From Phycisphaerae bacterium (GTDB lineage Bacteria; Planctomycetota; Phycisphaerae; Phycisphaerales; UBA1924), in assembly GCA_014192545.1 (NCBI GenBank), contig BJHL01000004.1, positions 124,001 through 188,000 on the forward strand: 64,000 nucleotides of DNA, given 5' to 3'. Positions within the stretch are counted from its first letter, which is position 1. Each line of letters starts with the position of its first letter. The notes under the pieces were generated by a model. It made no database searches. It worked only from the letters and a program-made list of their open reading frames with translations, and was not told the DNA's origin. The position numbers were made by a program, and so were the translations under genes. Below are positions 16,489 through 25,008 of this stretch, in pieces.

Positions 16489-16524
16489 CACGGCCCGGGC
16501 ACACGCTCGGGCCGTGTCTTGTTT
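16489..16524 (+). terminator. Intrinsic terminator of the PEP-CTERM gene
   Basis: A 9-bp stem CACGGCCCG/CGGGCCGTG encloses a 10-base loop and is followed by TCTTGTTT, 40 bases after the stop. Confidence 0.85.
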
Positions 16525-16555
16525 CGTGAGGTACAGTCACTACGCGAGCTTGGCA

Positions 16556-16720
16556 CAAACGACAGCCCCCGAGTCTTGCGACCCGGGGTTGTTCAGTAGT
16601 GGGCGCGTAGCAGAGTCCCGCCGAGACCAGATGTCCCTTGGAGACGCATTGGCAGCGCGAAAAGTCTGGAAAGTCAATCCGACCGCAATGCTGGCTTCCA
16701 GCCAAAGCCAAGACCTCCGA
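16556..16720 (-). repeat. Dispersed structured repeat, copy B
   Basis: The plus-strand text ACGACAGCCCCCGAGTCTTG, then CGACCCGGGG, AGTAGTGGGCGCGTAGC, and farther on GTCTGGAAAGTCAATCC-ACCGCA parallels copy C block by block. The hairpin has a TTGC loop and a stem of about 11 bp with one mismatch. The rest of the 16525-16849 spacer has no gene. Confidence 0.65.
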
Positions 16721-16849
16721 GACCCGCCTCGGCAGTGTCAACAGGGGGGATGGAGGGTTTTACGGCTCGCTCCGTCATGGCGACATTCAACCGAGTGTTC
16801 CGCTCCGAACCCGTGAGCACAACCGATCCGCCCGTCTGCCCCGGCCCGC

Positions 16850-17578
16850 TCATTTGCCCGGCTGACTCGGGGCCGGCGGCATGCGGCCGGTCTCCTTGCC
16901 TGCCGTGTCAAACGTTACAATCTCCGGCTCACCCTTCTCGTTCACACGGATGACGATGCGCGACCTCCCCTCACGGTCAGAGATTGTCAACCCCGCCGCC
17001 TGCGGGCTCGCGCCCAGATCGATCCGCCGCACCATCATGTCCTGCAGACGTTTGACCTCCGCCTCGTCGTTGGCGTTGATCTTGGCCACATCGATGCTGC
17101 CCGTCGGCGGGGACATCACGACAAAGCTGGCGCTCTGACCTTCCTCCCCGTAGTGTGTCACAAGCCCGATCGCCTCCAGCGGCGTATTGCGATAGTCCAG
17201 AGTCATCAACGCGTGGCCCCGCTCGGCGTCGCCGCTCACGGCGATCCCGCCAACTTCATCACCATTCGGAGCGCAGTAGATGATCCCCGCGCAGCCCGGC
17301 GGCACCGTCCGAGTCAGCATGTGCCCCTGGAAGGGTGCCTGCGGCATCTCGTGCGCGAGGACGATCCGGTTGATCCCATTCGGACCCGCGATGTTGATAC
17401 GCCCGACGGTGATCTCGTCGAACTTCTCGACACGCGGGCCCGGCGGCTGGCCTGCTCCGGCAACGAGGCCCACGACGATCGCGCCGGCCAGCCCGAGCGT
17501 GAGCGCCTGGAACACCCGAACCTGCCGCACGAGACCGTCAAGACGATTGGATGCCTGTGAACCTGAATGATCGCTCAT
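16850..17578 (-). CDS. Membrane-anchored protein of unknown function
   Basis: The 242-residue protein has an N-terminal cytoplasmic stretch, one membrane helix at about 26-43 (LTLGLAGAIVVGLVAGAG) and an extracytoplasmic beta-rich domain. That domain has repeated short blocks of the form RINIAGPNGINRIVLA, LTISDREGRSRIVIRV and EIVTFDTAGKETGR. This I-x-D/N-x-x-G-x-x-R-I/V-V repeat is found in many uncharacterised planctomycete proteins. It starts 18 bases after the stop of the DUF5694 gene, so the two are likely one operon. Confidence 0.6.
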   Translation of the reverse strand: MSDHSGSQASNRLDGLVRQVRVFQALTLGLAGAIVVGLVAGAGQPPGPRVEKFDEITVGRINIAGPNGINRIVLAHEMPQAPFQGHMLTRTVPPGCAGIIYCAPNGDEVGGIAVSGDAERGHALMTLDYRNTPLEAIGLVTHYGEEGQSASFVVMSPPTGSIDVAKINANDEAEVKRLQDMMVRRIDLGASPQAAGLTISDREGRSRIVIRVNEKGEPEIVTFDTAGKETGRMPPAPSQPGK

Positions 17579-17596
17579 ACATGCGCCCTTTCACTG

Positions 17597-18832
17597 TCAA
17601 CGGGGTTGAGGAGGAGATGAAACAGTTGGAACTCCCTGCGGAGCTGCTTGGTCTGCGGGCTGATCTGCGCCGCCAAGCACCTGGCTCAGCGGCACGATTT
17701 GAACATCCATCATCGAGGCGAGATAGGCCTCGATGAACGGCCGGTGCGAAGCGCCGATCACCACCAGCACCTTGCCGCCCGGGTGCGCAGCGGTTTCGGC
17801 CCTGATGCGGGCGGCGATTGCGAGGTTCCTCGCCTCCCACATCGCGGCTCGGTTGCGATCAAGCCCCGACGCCAGCCGCGTCCGGTAGAACAAGTGCCAC
17901 TGCCCCGCAACATCGCGAGAGGCGTATTCCGCCGAGTTGAGCCACCGAAAGAGTTGGGTCAGGTCGCCGGACGCCGCCGCCCTCGCGGGGGCTGACTGCT
18001 CTTGCTTGAAGAACTCGGATTCCATGAGCTCGACGTACTGCTTGCTCGCCTGCAGTTCCTCCATCAGCCGATCGAGCGACCCCGCCCGCACCATTTCCTC
18101 GTCATCGGAGTGGTCGTCGACGCTCGCGAGCCGCTGCAACCCGATGCGCCTCGCCCCCGCGGCCGCCACCGACACGATCTCGTTGTTGCTGTGCAGCCAG
18201 TGGTTGAGGAACTCGACCATCGGTTCGCTCAGCGAACCCATCGCCCGGCGTTCATCCTCACCCAGGTATGACCACTGCAGAACCGCGCTGGGCATGTCGT
18301 AAGCCGCCAGCAGGTGCGCCACCAGAACGCGCCGTGCGTCCGCATCATCAGGAGTCGTCTTCAGAAGCAGTGCCGTCTTGGATCGAGCCGATTCGAACGA
18401 CAGGCCAAGGGCAACCTGCGCCGCAAGGCCGAGCTCGCTCGTCTTGGCGGCGAAAGCCGCCAGCACCTGCGCTTCGGCACCCTCCGGGTCCACCGCCGCC
18501 GACCGCGTAAGCCTCGCGATTTCCTCTCCCGGCAGCCCCTCGACGGCGATCGCGTCCGGCCGGTAGGCCTCGATCGCCCGAAGCACACCCGCGAGCGCTC
18601 CCGCCGGCACCCCGTCCTTGATCGTCTCGAGGTGCACCGTGGCGAGTACCAGCACCCTGGTACGCTCCGCCTCCGTGACCGGCGCCGGGATCGGCTGCGG
18701 CTCCCGCGCCACAGCCGGGCCGAGCCACAACGCCACCGCCGCGGCTCCGGCCGCCAGCGCCCGCACCACGCACCGCTCCGCTCCCGCGAACTCCCCCTTC
18801 GCGCGTCCCGATCCAATCAACCTGTCGCTCAT
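17597..18832 (-). CDS. DUF5694 (TraB/TIKI-like) exported protein
   Basis: The 411-residue protein starts at ATG 18832, giving MSDRLIGSGRAKGEF and then a hydrophobic signal (VVRALAAGAAAVALWLGPAVA). The domain opens with RVLVLATVHLETIKDG and DAIAVEGLPGEE, the TraB/TIKI-like first strand and Glu motif. It closes with KVLVVIGASHRPFIEAYLASM, the His motif of DUF5694. TIKI-type proteins are metal-dependent proteases in eukaryotes; the bacterial family has no demonstrated substrate. Conserved E and H residues are present, so activity is plausible. It is divergent from the winged-helix regulator at 19061 and followed by the membrane protein at 17578. Confidence 0.75.
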   Translation of the reverse strand: MSDRLIGSGRAKGEFAGAERCVVRALAAGAAAVALWLGPAVAREPQPIPAPVTEAERTRVLVLATVHLETIKDGVPAGALAGVLRAIEAYRPDAIAVEGLPGEEIARLTRSAAVDPEGAEAQVLAAFAAKTSELGLAAQVALGLSFESARSKTALLLKTTPDDADARRVLVAHLLAAYDMPSAVLQWSYLGEDERRAMGSLSEPMVEFLNHWLHSNNEIVSVAAAGARRIGLQRLASVDDHSDDEEMVRAGSLDRLMEELQASKQYVELMESEFFKQEQSAPARAAASGDLTQLFRWLNSAEYASRDVAGQWHLFYRTRLASGLDRNRAAMWEARNLAIAARIRAETAAHPGGKVLVVIGASHRPFIEAYLASMMDVQIVPLSQVLGGADQPADQAAPQGVPTVSSPPQPR

Positions 18833-18946
18833 GCGGGAGCCCTTTCTGTGCCTTCTGGAACGGTCCGACCATCGAGCTGGTGCTGCGCCCAACCTCACGG
18901 CGTGCTTCGTGCGATCTCCGAACATCGTTGGGATAGTCATTCAGTA

Positions 18947-18960
18947 AGTTTCACAAAACT
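18947..18960. promoter_or_regulatory. Putative operator: small inverted repeat
   Basis: AGTTT-CACA-AAACT, extended imperfectly to CAGTAAGTTT/AAAACTGAG, lies in the 228-base divergent spacer between the DUF5694 gene and the ArsR-like regulator. A dimeric winged-helix protein could bind it. The assignment rests on position and symmetry only. Confidence 0.3.
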
Positions 18961-19060
18961 GAGTGTAGTCCTGCTCCGCCTCCTGGGGATCGCAGACACC
19001 CAGGCACCCCCAACGGCCCGCCCGTACGCCCCTTCCGCCGCACCGAGATACGCTCAGCAC

Positions 19061-19711
19061 ATGCGACAGAAGAGCAATGCACTGGTTTCCACCGTCATCC
19101 GGACCACCGCGCAGTGGAACGCCATCTGTAGTCCGACACGCGCGCTCATCATCGAACACCTCGACGCCTGCGGCCCGATGTCCGCGCGCGAGATCGCTCA
19201 CCGGATCGGCAAATCGCCCGAACTCGTCCACCACCACCTCCCGACCCTCCTCCGCGCCGGTATTATCCGCGACCACGCCGTTCGCTCGCGGGGCCGGCGG
19301 AAGGAACGCGTCTTCGAACTCCCCCCCGGACGCTGGTCGTTCGATCTCAAGTCAGACCCCGCCCTCGCCGCACGGGGCATGGCCCGACTCGCCCGCACCT
19401 GGGCCCGATACACCGAACGGATGCTCGCCCGCAGACTCCAGAAGGGCAAGGGCATCACCGATTCCTTCGCGCGGCTCGTCACCATCCGATCCGAAACTGG
19501 CCCGCTGCGACCCCGCGCCGCCCGTGCCGTCCGAGCACACCTGCGAGCGATCATCGAGATCTTCGAAGCCGAGCGCGAGCGAGGCCACGGGCCGCCCCAC
19601 CTCATCAACTGGGCATTCTTCCCCTGCCACGATCCCTCCGCGGCCGAGCAACCACCAACACCGTCGCCACCCGCAACACGAACCAGCCGACCTCGCCACG
19701 CCTCAAAGTGA
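19061..19711 (+). CDS. ArsR-like winged-helix transcriptional regulator
   Basis: The 216-residue protein starts at ATG 19061. Residues about 12-85 form a winged HTH: WNAICSPTRALIIEHLDACG, MSAREIAHRIGKSPELVHHHL as the recognition helix, LLRAGIIRDHAVRS and RVFEL as the wing. The C-terminal half is helical and basic (MARLARTWARYTERMLARRL) with no ligand site that I recognise and no metal-binding Cys cluster. The regulated genes are probably the divergent DUF5694 operon or itself (inference from position). The C-terminal 25 residues are Pro/Thr-rich. Confidence 0.75.
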   Translation: MRQKSNALVSTVIRTTAQWNAICSPTRALIIEHLDACGPMSAREIAHRIGKSPELVHHHLPTLLRAGIIRDHAVRSRGRRKERVFELPPGRWSFDLKSDPALAARGMARLARTWARYTERMLARRLQKGKGITDSFARLVTIRSETGPLRPRAARAVRAHLRAIIEIFEAERERGHGPPHLINWAFFPCHDPSAAEQPPTPSPPATRTSRPRHASK

Positions 19712-19738
19712 CCTTTCTGTCGCGAGTCTGCGCCACAC

Positions 19739-19885
19739 AAACGACAACCCCCAGGTCTTGCGACCCGGGGGTTATGCGAATAGTGGGCGCGTAGCGGTAA
19801 CCCGACGCCTTAGAGAGACCAACATAGACATAGCGACGGCGCGACAAAGTCTGGGAGTTCAATCCACCGCATGAACGGCCGTCGG
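19739..19885 (-). repeat. Dispersed structured repeat, copy C (best preserved)
   Basis: The hairpin at 19746-19773 has a 12-bp stem (AACCCCC-A-GGTC / GACC-C-GGGGGTT, one mismatch) and a TTGC loop. Then TAGTGGGCGCGTAGC (about 19780-19795) and GTCTGGGAGTTCAATCCACC (about 19849-19868) match copy B. The 19712-20168 spacer holds this element and nothing else I can support. It lies 28 bases past the regulator stop. The frame on the opposite strand across it is not convincing. Confidence 0.65.
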
Positions 19886-20168
19886 CAAGCCGCCGAGACC
19901 CCCAGAGACCTCTTTTTCAGCGTCCCAGAGGGGGTCTCCGGCAGGGATGCTCGCTTTGGCGATTATGGAGCCCGTAACCGGGAGGTCGCGACACGAACCG
20001 ATGCACAACACCATTCCGTCGCGCCCGAAACGCCTGACGTTGGCGATTCTGTTTGTTGACCCAGGTGCGAATGGCTGACGTGACTTGACCACTGCCATCG
20101 CAGACTTTAACCCGATCCACGCAATCGAGTGATCGCGAACATCCGGACCTTCCGGAGCCAGTCTCAAG

Positions 20169-21704
20169 TCACTCAGAACTCAGCCGAATCTGCCGCCAGT
20201 CAATTCGAACGGTGCCGTCCAGATCGAGATCCACGATCGAGTAGTTCAACTCCTCTGGAAGCACCTGCCCGGGCTGATGGCAGATAGTTCGCCCCAAACG
20301 CCCCGAATGCCGTGGCTCGCCATGGTTGGCCAGACCGACATCGGGGCTTTCGTGGATGTGACCAGACAGCGTAAGCAGTGGCTGGTGTCGGGTGATCCAT
20401 GCGTGCACAGACCTCGAACCGACATCTTCGCCGCTCCAGAGCAAGCCGAGACCGAGCTGCACCGGCGGTGCGTGGCAGACCATCACCGCACGGTCCATCG
20501 AGTCGGCCGGCCCCACGAGCGAGTCCAGATGCTCCTCCAACGTTGGTCGCGACGCGAAGAACGCGACGGGATCGCCGATCTCGGCGACGCCGTCGGGTGA
20601 CGTAACGATCGACCGCCCGCGAGTGAACACCGGCTCGGAGTCGGGTCTGTCTCGCAGGCACCAGTCCTTCAGCCCAAAGCGGTAGTCCGGCACCCAAGAG
20701 CATCCGCGGATCCTGAACCCACCCGGAAGCGTGTACCACATCTCGGCGAGGTCGTACACGCCGGGCGTCGAGCGAGCAAGGTTGAGCCAGATCTCGTGGA
20801 CTCCCCGAAGGTCGTCGTTGCCAAAGAGTCCGTAGAACTCGATACCCCTCGACGCGCACTGATTAAGGCACTGGGGCAGCTCGCGGCTCAGAAACTCGCG
20901 CTGAGCAGCAAACATGTCGCGGCCTTTGGGGAGCATGTCTCCGCCCTGCACGATGATGCGAAGCCCGTGCTCGGCGCAGAGATCAGGCAGAGCCGCGTAC
21001 GCGCGGGGGTCGCCGTGGAGATCGGTGACGAAGAGGAAGCGAGTCAGGGTAGTTGGTGTCTCGATGGCGGCTTCCCCAGCCTCAGCCAACCGCGCGAAAG
21101 CTCTGTTGAGCCCAACACTGCACGCAGCTAGAAAGTCTGGTGGGATAGGTTCCTGCTTGTGCAGCTCTTTGCTGGACAACTGCGAGAAAAACGCTCGGAC
21201 TGTGTTCAGAGGGTGCCGAGGATCCTCAGCAAGCTCGTTGTAGTAGTCGCGATCCGCGCAGAGAGTCAGCCAATACGCATCGAGCAGATCAATCTCTGCT
21301 CGGAGGTACTTCTGCGCCGCATTGGCCCAACTGCGACGGATCTGAGCCGGCGTGGGCGCGATTGTCACCGGGTCATATGGGGGTGGAGGCATCGCCTCGA
21401 ACTGGCCATCTGCAACAGCCTGAATCGCCCAGTGGACGCGACGCCCCGAGCGAGCCAGCACATCAGAGTCGATCGGGACAACTTCCAAGAGTTGCTCGAT
21501 CGTCAAGGCGTTCCAAAGTTCGTTCAGCACTCCAAGGGGACTATCGCTGACACGTCCCATCTCTCGGAACATGGCTGGGGCTTCCGCTTCGATCAGTGCC
21601 ACGGCCGCAGCCAAACCGCAATCGCCACTCACACACTTTGCGGCAGCGGCTGCCCACGCCGCGAGGACCGCACTCTTGTTCGGAATGGATGCGGTGTCGT
21701 CCAT
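20169..21704 (-). CDS. Metallophosphoesterase with N-terminal helical domain
   Basis: The calcineurin-like phosphoesterase domain is C-terminal (about 235-500). Its blocks are FLFVTDLHGD, IIVQGGDMLPKG, FYGLFGNDDL (the GN[HD] position), VMVCHAPP and LLTLSGHIHESP, which supply the di-metal ligands. The first about 220 residues are helical and unrecognised (VLAAWAAAAAKCVSGDCGLA...). Met at 21704 is listed; an upstream in-frame Met at 21752 is open and neither has a clear Shine-Dalgarno. Substrate unknown. It lies about 100 bases downstream of another metallophosphoesterase on the same strand. The NDD in place of the usual NHD is a small deviation. Confidence 0.8.
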   Translation of the reverse strand: MDDTASIPNKSAVLAAWAAAAAKCVSGDCGLAAAVALIEAEAPAMFREMGRVSDSPLGVLNELWNALTIEQLLEVVPIDSDVLARSGRRVHWAIQAVADGQFEAMPPPPYDPVTIAPTPAQIRRSWANAAQKYLRAEIDLLDAYWLTLCADRDYYNELAEDPRHPLNTVRAFFSQLSSKELHKQEPIPPDFLAACSVGLNRAFARLAEAGEAAIETPTTLTRFLFVTDLHGDPRAYAALPDLCAEHGLRIIVQGGDMLPKGRDMFAAQREFLSRELPQCLNQCASRGIEFYGLFGNDDLRGVHEIWLNLARSTPGVYDLAEMWYTLPGGFRIRGCSWVPDYRFGLKDWCLRDRPDSEPVFTRGRSIVTSPDGVAEIGDPVAFFASRPTLEEHLDSLVGPADSMDRAVMVCHAPPVQLGLGLLWSGEDVGSRSVHAWITRHQPLLTLSGHIHESPDVGLANHGEPRHSGRLGRTICHQPGQVLPEELNYSIVDLDLDGTVRIDWRQIRLSSE

Positions 21705-21813
21705 AGAGAGCACTGCATTGATCGGCTGCCGCTGATGAAGTCCGAGGCCCAAAGGCGCTGACTGATCGATTGGACGTGCGGACGAGAAGGGTATGGTACC
21801 TGCAGACTCTGAA

Positions 21814-22401
21814 TTAGTGGCTCTCGTCTTGCGGCTTGCGGCCGTGGTGGTCCGTTGGCACGAATCGCTTCTTGGACATGATCTCGGCGACCTGGGGTAC
21901 GCTCAAGGGTGAGAAGTCATTGGTGTCGACGCCGACGTCCCACGACAAAGCATGCGGGTCGTCCGGGAGGCTGCCGTGGCTGTGGCCGTAGAGGTGCCAG
22001 GTCCCGTGATGGCATCGGTCCCAGACTCGCATCGCGTAATGGCACAGCACGACAATCTGCGGGCGGCCCTCGAGCTGCACCGTCACCTTGAGCAGGTTGT
22101 GCACTTCCTTGAAGAGCGACGCGAACTCCGGCCTGGCCCTGCCGTCGGCGAAGCATGGATCGTGATTCCCAAGGATGAGCACAGTGTTGCGGCACCGAAT
22201 CCGGGCTCGGTACGCAGCGGGGTCACCTCCACGGAAGCTGAAGTCGCCAAGGTGGTAGAGCCAGTCGTCGGGTCCAACCCGGGCGTTGATACGATCGATA
22301 ATCGCGGCGTCCATCGCCTCGACGTCCGCAAACGGCCGGCGGCAGTGCTTGATGATGTTGGCGTGGCCCAGGTGGGTGTCCGCCGTGAAGAAGATGGCCA
22401 T
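21814..22401 (-). CDS. Metallophosphoesterase (phage/bacterial phosphatase type)
   Basis: The 195-residue single-domain protein has FFTADTHLGHANIIKHCRRPF, WLYHLGDFSF, VLILGNHDP, VVLCHYAMRVWD and WHLYGHSHGS. This is the full set of calcineurin-like metal motifs (D-x-H, GD, GNHD, H, GHxH). The start is Met at 22401. This compact class, common in phages and islands, has unknown substrates. The upstream gene on the other strand (22462) diverges from it by 60 bases. Confidence 0.88.
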   Translation of the reverse strand: MAIFFTADTHLGHANIIKHCRRPFADVEAMDAAIIDRINARVGPDDWLYHLGDFSFRGGDPAAYRARIRCRNTVLILGNHDPCFADGRARPEFASLFKEVHNLLKVTVQLEGRPQIVVLCHYAMRVWDRCHHGTWHLYGHSHGSLPDDPHALSWDVGVDTNDFSPLSVPQVAEIMSKKRFVPTDHHGRKPQDESH

Positions 22402-22461
22402 GTCGGATTCTTGGACCACTCGATGCTCGCGGTCATGGACTCGGTGCCGTAGACTCCGTCC

Positions 22462-22740
22462 ATGATCGAGATCCAAATCAACCGACTACCCGGAGGCGAC
22501 GAGTCTCGCCGGACGACGATGGCCCGAATTACGCTGACCAACACCGGCGATGGTCTGGGTGGCGTGAAGGTCTACGACGTCAGGCTGGCAGAAGCGGATG
22601 AGCGTGCACGCGCCGAGCTCACGTCGACAGAGGGCCGGACACATCGGGAGCTTGAAGAAGGGGCACTGTGCCTAGTCCGGCGAGCGTTGTTTCTTCTCAC
22701 CCAACCAAATCGTGCCAAACAAGCCGGTGCAGAGCCCTAA
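22462..22740 (+). CDS. Small hypothetical protein
   Basis: The 92-residue protein has a plausible alpha/beta pattern: ARITLTNTGDGLGGVKVYDV, then a helix ARAELTSTEGRTHRELEEGALCLVRRALFLL. The reading frame is sensible but no family is recognised. It diverges from the phosphoesterase and precedes the low-GC three-gene island by 135 bases. ATG at 22462; a second Met at 22519 is possible. Confidence 0.45.
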   Translation: MIEIQINRLPGGDESRRTTMARITLTNTGDGLGGVKVYDVRLAEADERARAELTSTEGRTHRELEEGALCLVRRALFLLTQPNRAKQAGAEP

Positions 22741-22875
22741 CGCCCACCGAATAGTTGCCGCCGACTCTCTGCCGCGGAACCGATGCGCGGAACGTACCCT
22801 GAAGGCGACCATGATCTGGCGTGTGCCACTCGATCAACCCTAGGCCTCACCCACAATTGCCCCAAAGGATAGAGA

Positions 22876-25008
22876 TTGAAACGAGCTTTTGGAACCCACG
22901 AAAAGGTTGCACTGGAAGGCCTAACGGACTACGTGGCTGCGCAGGGAAACAGCCACGACACCGTGCGATCTGGTCTCTCTGGATTCGTGATTGCGTTTTG
23001 TCTTTCTGATGCGTGGCTTACTATAAGCGGCGGACGATCAGCGTTTACGATGGCGGTGGAGGCAACGACCGCTGCCGGGTTGAAACTCCCGCTCGTCGGC
23101 TGGCCAGCGGCAACTTTGCTCCCGTGGACCTGGTTGATTGTTCAAGCGATCTTGGTGTTTGTTGCACTCTACGGCATGAATGGGTCCACTTGGGCTGTGG
23201 CGACTGGTCGGCAGTTCCGCATAACGCTGGCATCCATGACGCCGACGCGGTTACGAAATGACCAGCAGCAGGCATTAGGCAACACGGAGCTCGGCGGGGT
23301 AGTATCACCTTACTTTTACTGGGGCGCGATCACCGTCGCGATCATTGCTGGGTGGATAGCAGGACGAGATCTTGCCGGGCGAGTGCCGATTCAGCTTGAA
23401 TCACCATACTTGACACACTTGTGCTATCTCGCGCTCGGCCTGCCGCTGGGCTTTGTAGCAGCTTCTACCGCTATGTGCTTGAGATACGAGCGGAGATTTG
23501 CAGTCGGAATAGCTTCCGGGACATTCTCGCTCCTCGTACTATACATGCTCTTTCCCCCCGCTGCCGCCAATGGAAGCCCAGACCAACTCGCCCCCGCATT
23601 GAGTTCTGAGGCCGCTCGCCGATTTCGCGTCCTTGAATGGCTAACCATCACCGGAAGCCTTCTTTATCTTGCATCCTTGCCGTTAAGCCGCCTCTCGAGA
23701 CCACGCCTGCTTTTGATCACTGCGAGAGGCGACAAGAAACGTCTTCATCGGCTTCCGGCAGTCGCTAGGCAAACGCTGGCAGCACCAGTCCTGTTGCAGT
23801 TTGATCAAACGCAGTTTGACCGATGCCTAATTGTAATTTATTCTGGCAACAAAGCAGTGTTTGTTCCGACCACAACGTATATTCCTGTATCAGAAGTAGA
23901 ATGCGACTTACTTAGATTCGACACTGTCACTGAAGATATCTCGCGATCTCCCAAGCCTATCAATTCATCCCACAACCTCTATGCGTGTGAGTACACGGTT
24001 TCGGTTACGGTAGCAATTGACGTTCTCAAATCGAGCCCGATGTCCCTTCCGGCGGAATCTGTTCGAGTGTTCCTAGAGCAGATGTTCCTCAACGATCCTG
24101 GACAGGTTGTATTCAAGGCCGTTCAGCGGCACGTCGACAACATGGCAAAAGAAGTCCTCGATCGATTCATGCAATCGATCAAGAAACCAACACAGGATTT
24201 CAATCACACAAAGGCAACATCGCGTCTTGTTGCTGACGATTTGCTGCCTTCTGTAATGAACGTGATTGACGAGGTGAACGCTCGATGCAACGCCGCTGAA
24301 CTTGAGCTTGCCAGAACAATGAGTGCGACCACTGACGGTCAAGCATTCGCACTGGTGCCATCTCATGGAACGGATGTGCTCTCGCGGATGCTTGTGGGTG
24401 AGACGGAGCGATGTGATCGACTAGCAAAGACAGTGGCCGAGCTCGAGGATCGGCTAGAACCAATCCGTGATGCCTGGCGACACATACGAAACCAACAAGA
24501 TATCGCGATTGGCGGTCAAGCTGAGCAACAAATCATCGAATCACTCTGCCATTGCCTGGCGAACACGTCGCCATCGTGCTCAGACGTTGGTGATATTCCG
24601 ACAGACAAGGTTCGCGCCTTCGGGCAGCTGGTGAAGCTGTTCGGGCTCTCGATTCGTATCACCAAGCTCCGCCTTAGCGATGGGAGTGCGCAGCAGGCTC
24701 AAGTGGCGATTGACGAGCGAATCGCGAAGTTCCATCAGGATGTTCGAGAGCGGAGAGACAAGCTGGAAAAGGCCTGTGCGGATGTGAATCGGATGGCTGT
24801 CGAGGGCGCGGTCAGAGATCAAGATCGCCAAAGTCAGCGTATTGCGGACTTGATCAAGGTAGTTGGAGGGGTGTTGCCTGGTTTGTCGTCGGAGGCAATC
24901 CGGAAACTCTTCGAAGCCGCAACAACTGGCCGAATCGAAGGAAATTCTCAGCAGGAGTTGCCACCCTCACGGATTCAGGCAGCTAGAGCCCCCGTAGACC
25001 CTGATTGA
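22876..25008 (+). CDS. Six-TM protein with long cytoplasmic helical tail (HerA partner)
   Basis: The 710-residue protein starts at TTG 22876, with AAAGGAT upstream. Six probable membrane helices lie in the first third: about 37-50, 78-100, 146-163, 182-202, 208-228 and 253-270. After them a beta-rich segment (ARQTLAAPVLLQFDQTQFDRC, YACEYTVSVTVAIDVLKSSP) leads to a long helical region. That region includes a coiled coil around RMLVGETERCDRLAKTVAEL and VAIDERIAKFHQDVRERRDKL. I do not recognise a named family; the beta-to-helical junction faintly resembles an SPFH/Band 7 arrangement, which is inference only. The stop overlaps the ATPase start by 4 bases, implying translational coupling and a common complex. 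GC is visibly lower than in neighbours. Confidence 0.7.
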   Translation: MKRAFGTHEKVALEGLTDYVAAQGNSHDTVRSGLSGFVIAFCLSDAWLTISGGRSAFTMAVEATTAAGLKLPLVGWPAATLLPWTWLIVQAILVFVALYGMNGSTWAVATGRQFRITLASMTPTRLRNDQQQALGNTELGGVVSPYFYWGAITVAIIAGWIAGRDLAGRVPIQLESPYLTHLCYLALGLPLGFVAASTAMCLRYERRFAVGIASGTFSLLVLYMLFPPAAANGSPDQLAPALSSEAARRFRVLEWLTITGSLLYLASLPLSRLSRPRLLLITARGDKKRLHRLPAVARQTLAAPVLLQFDQTQFDRCLIVIYSGNKAVFVPTTTYIPVSEVECDLLRFDTVTEDISRSPKPINSSHNLYACEYTVSVTVAIDVLKSSPMSLPAESVRVFLEQMFLNDPGQVVFKAVQRHVDNMAKEVLDRFMQSIKKPTQDFNHTKATSRLVADDLLPSVMNVIDEVNARCNAAELELARTMSATTDGQAFALVPSHGTDVLSRMLVGETERCDRLAKTVAELEDRLEPIRDAWRHIRNQQDIAIGGQAEQQIIESLCHCLANTSPSCSDVGDIPTDKVRAFGQLVKLFGLSIRITKLRLSDGSAQQAQVAIDERIAKFHQDVRERRDKLEKACADVNRMAVEGAVRDQDRQSQRIADLIKVVGGVLPGLSSEAIRKLFEAATTGRIEGNSQQELPPSRIQAARAPVDPD

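Noticed and set aside
19849-19870. tRNA-like GTTCAATCC segment in repeat copy C
   Set aside because: No acceptor, D or anticodon stem could be built around it, and copy B has diverged at the T-loop-like bases.
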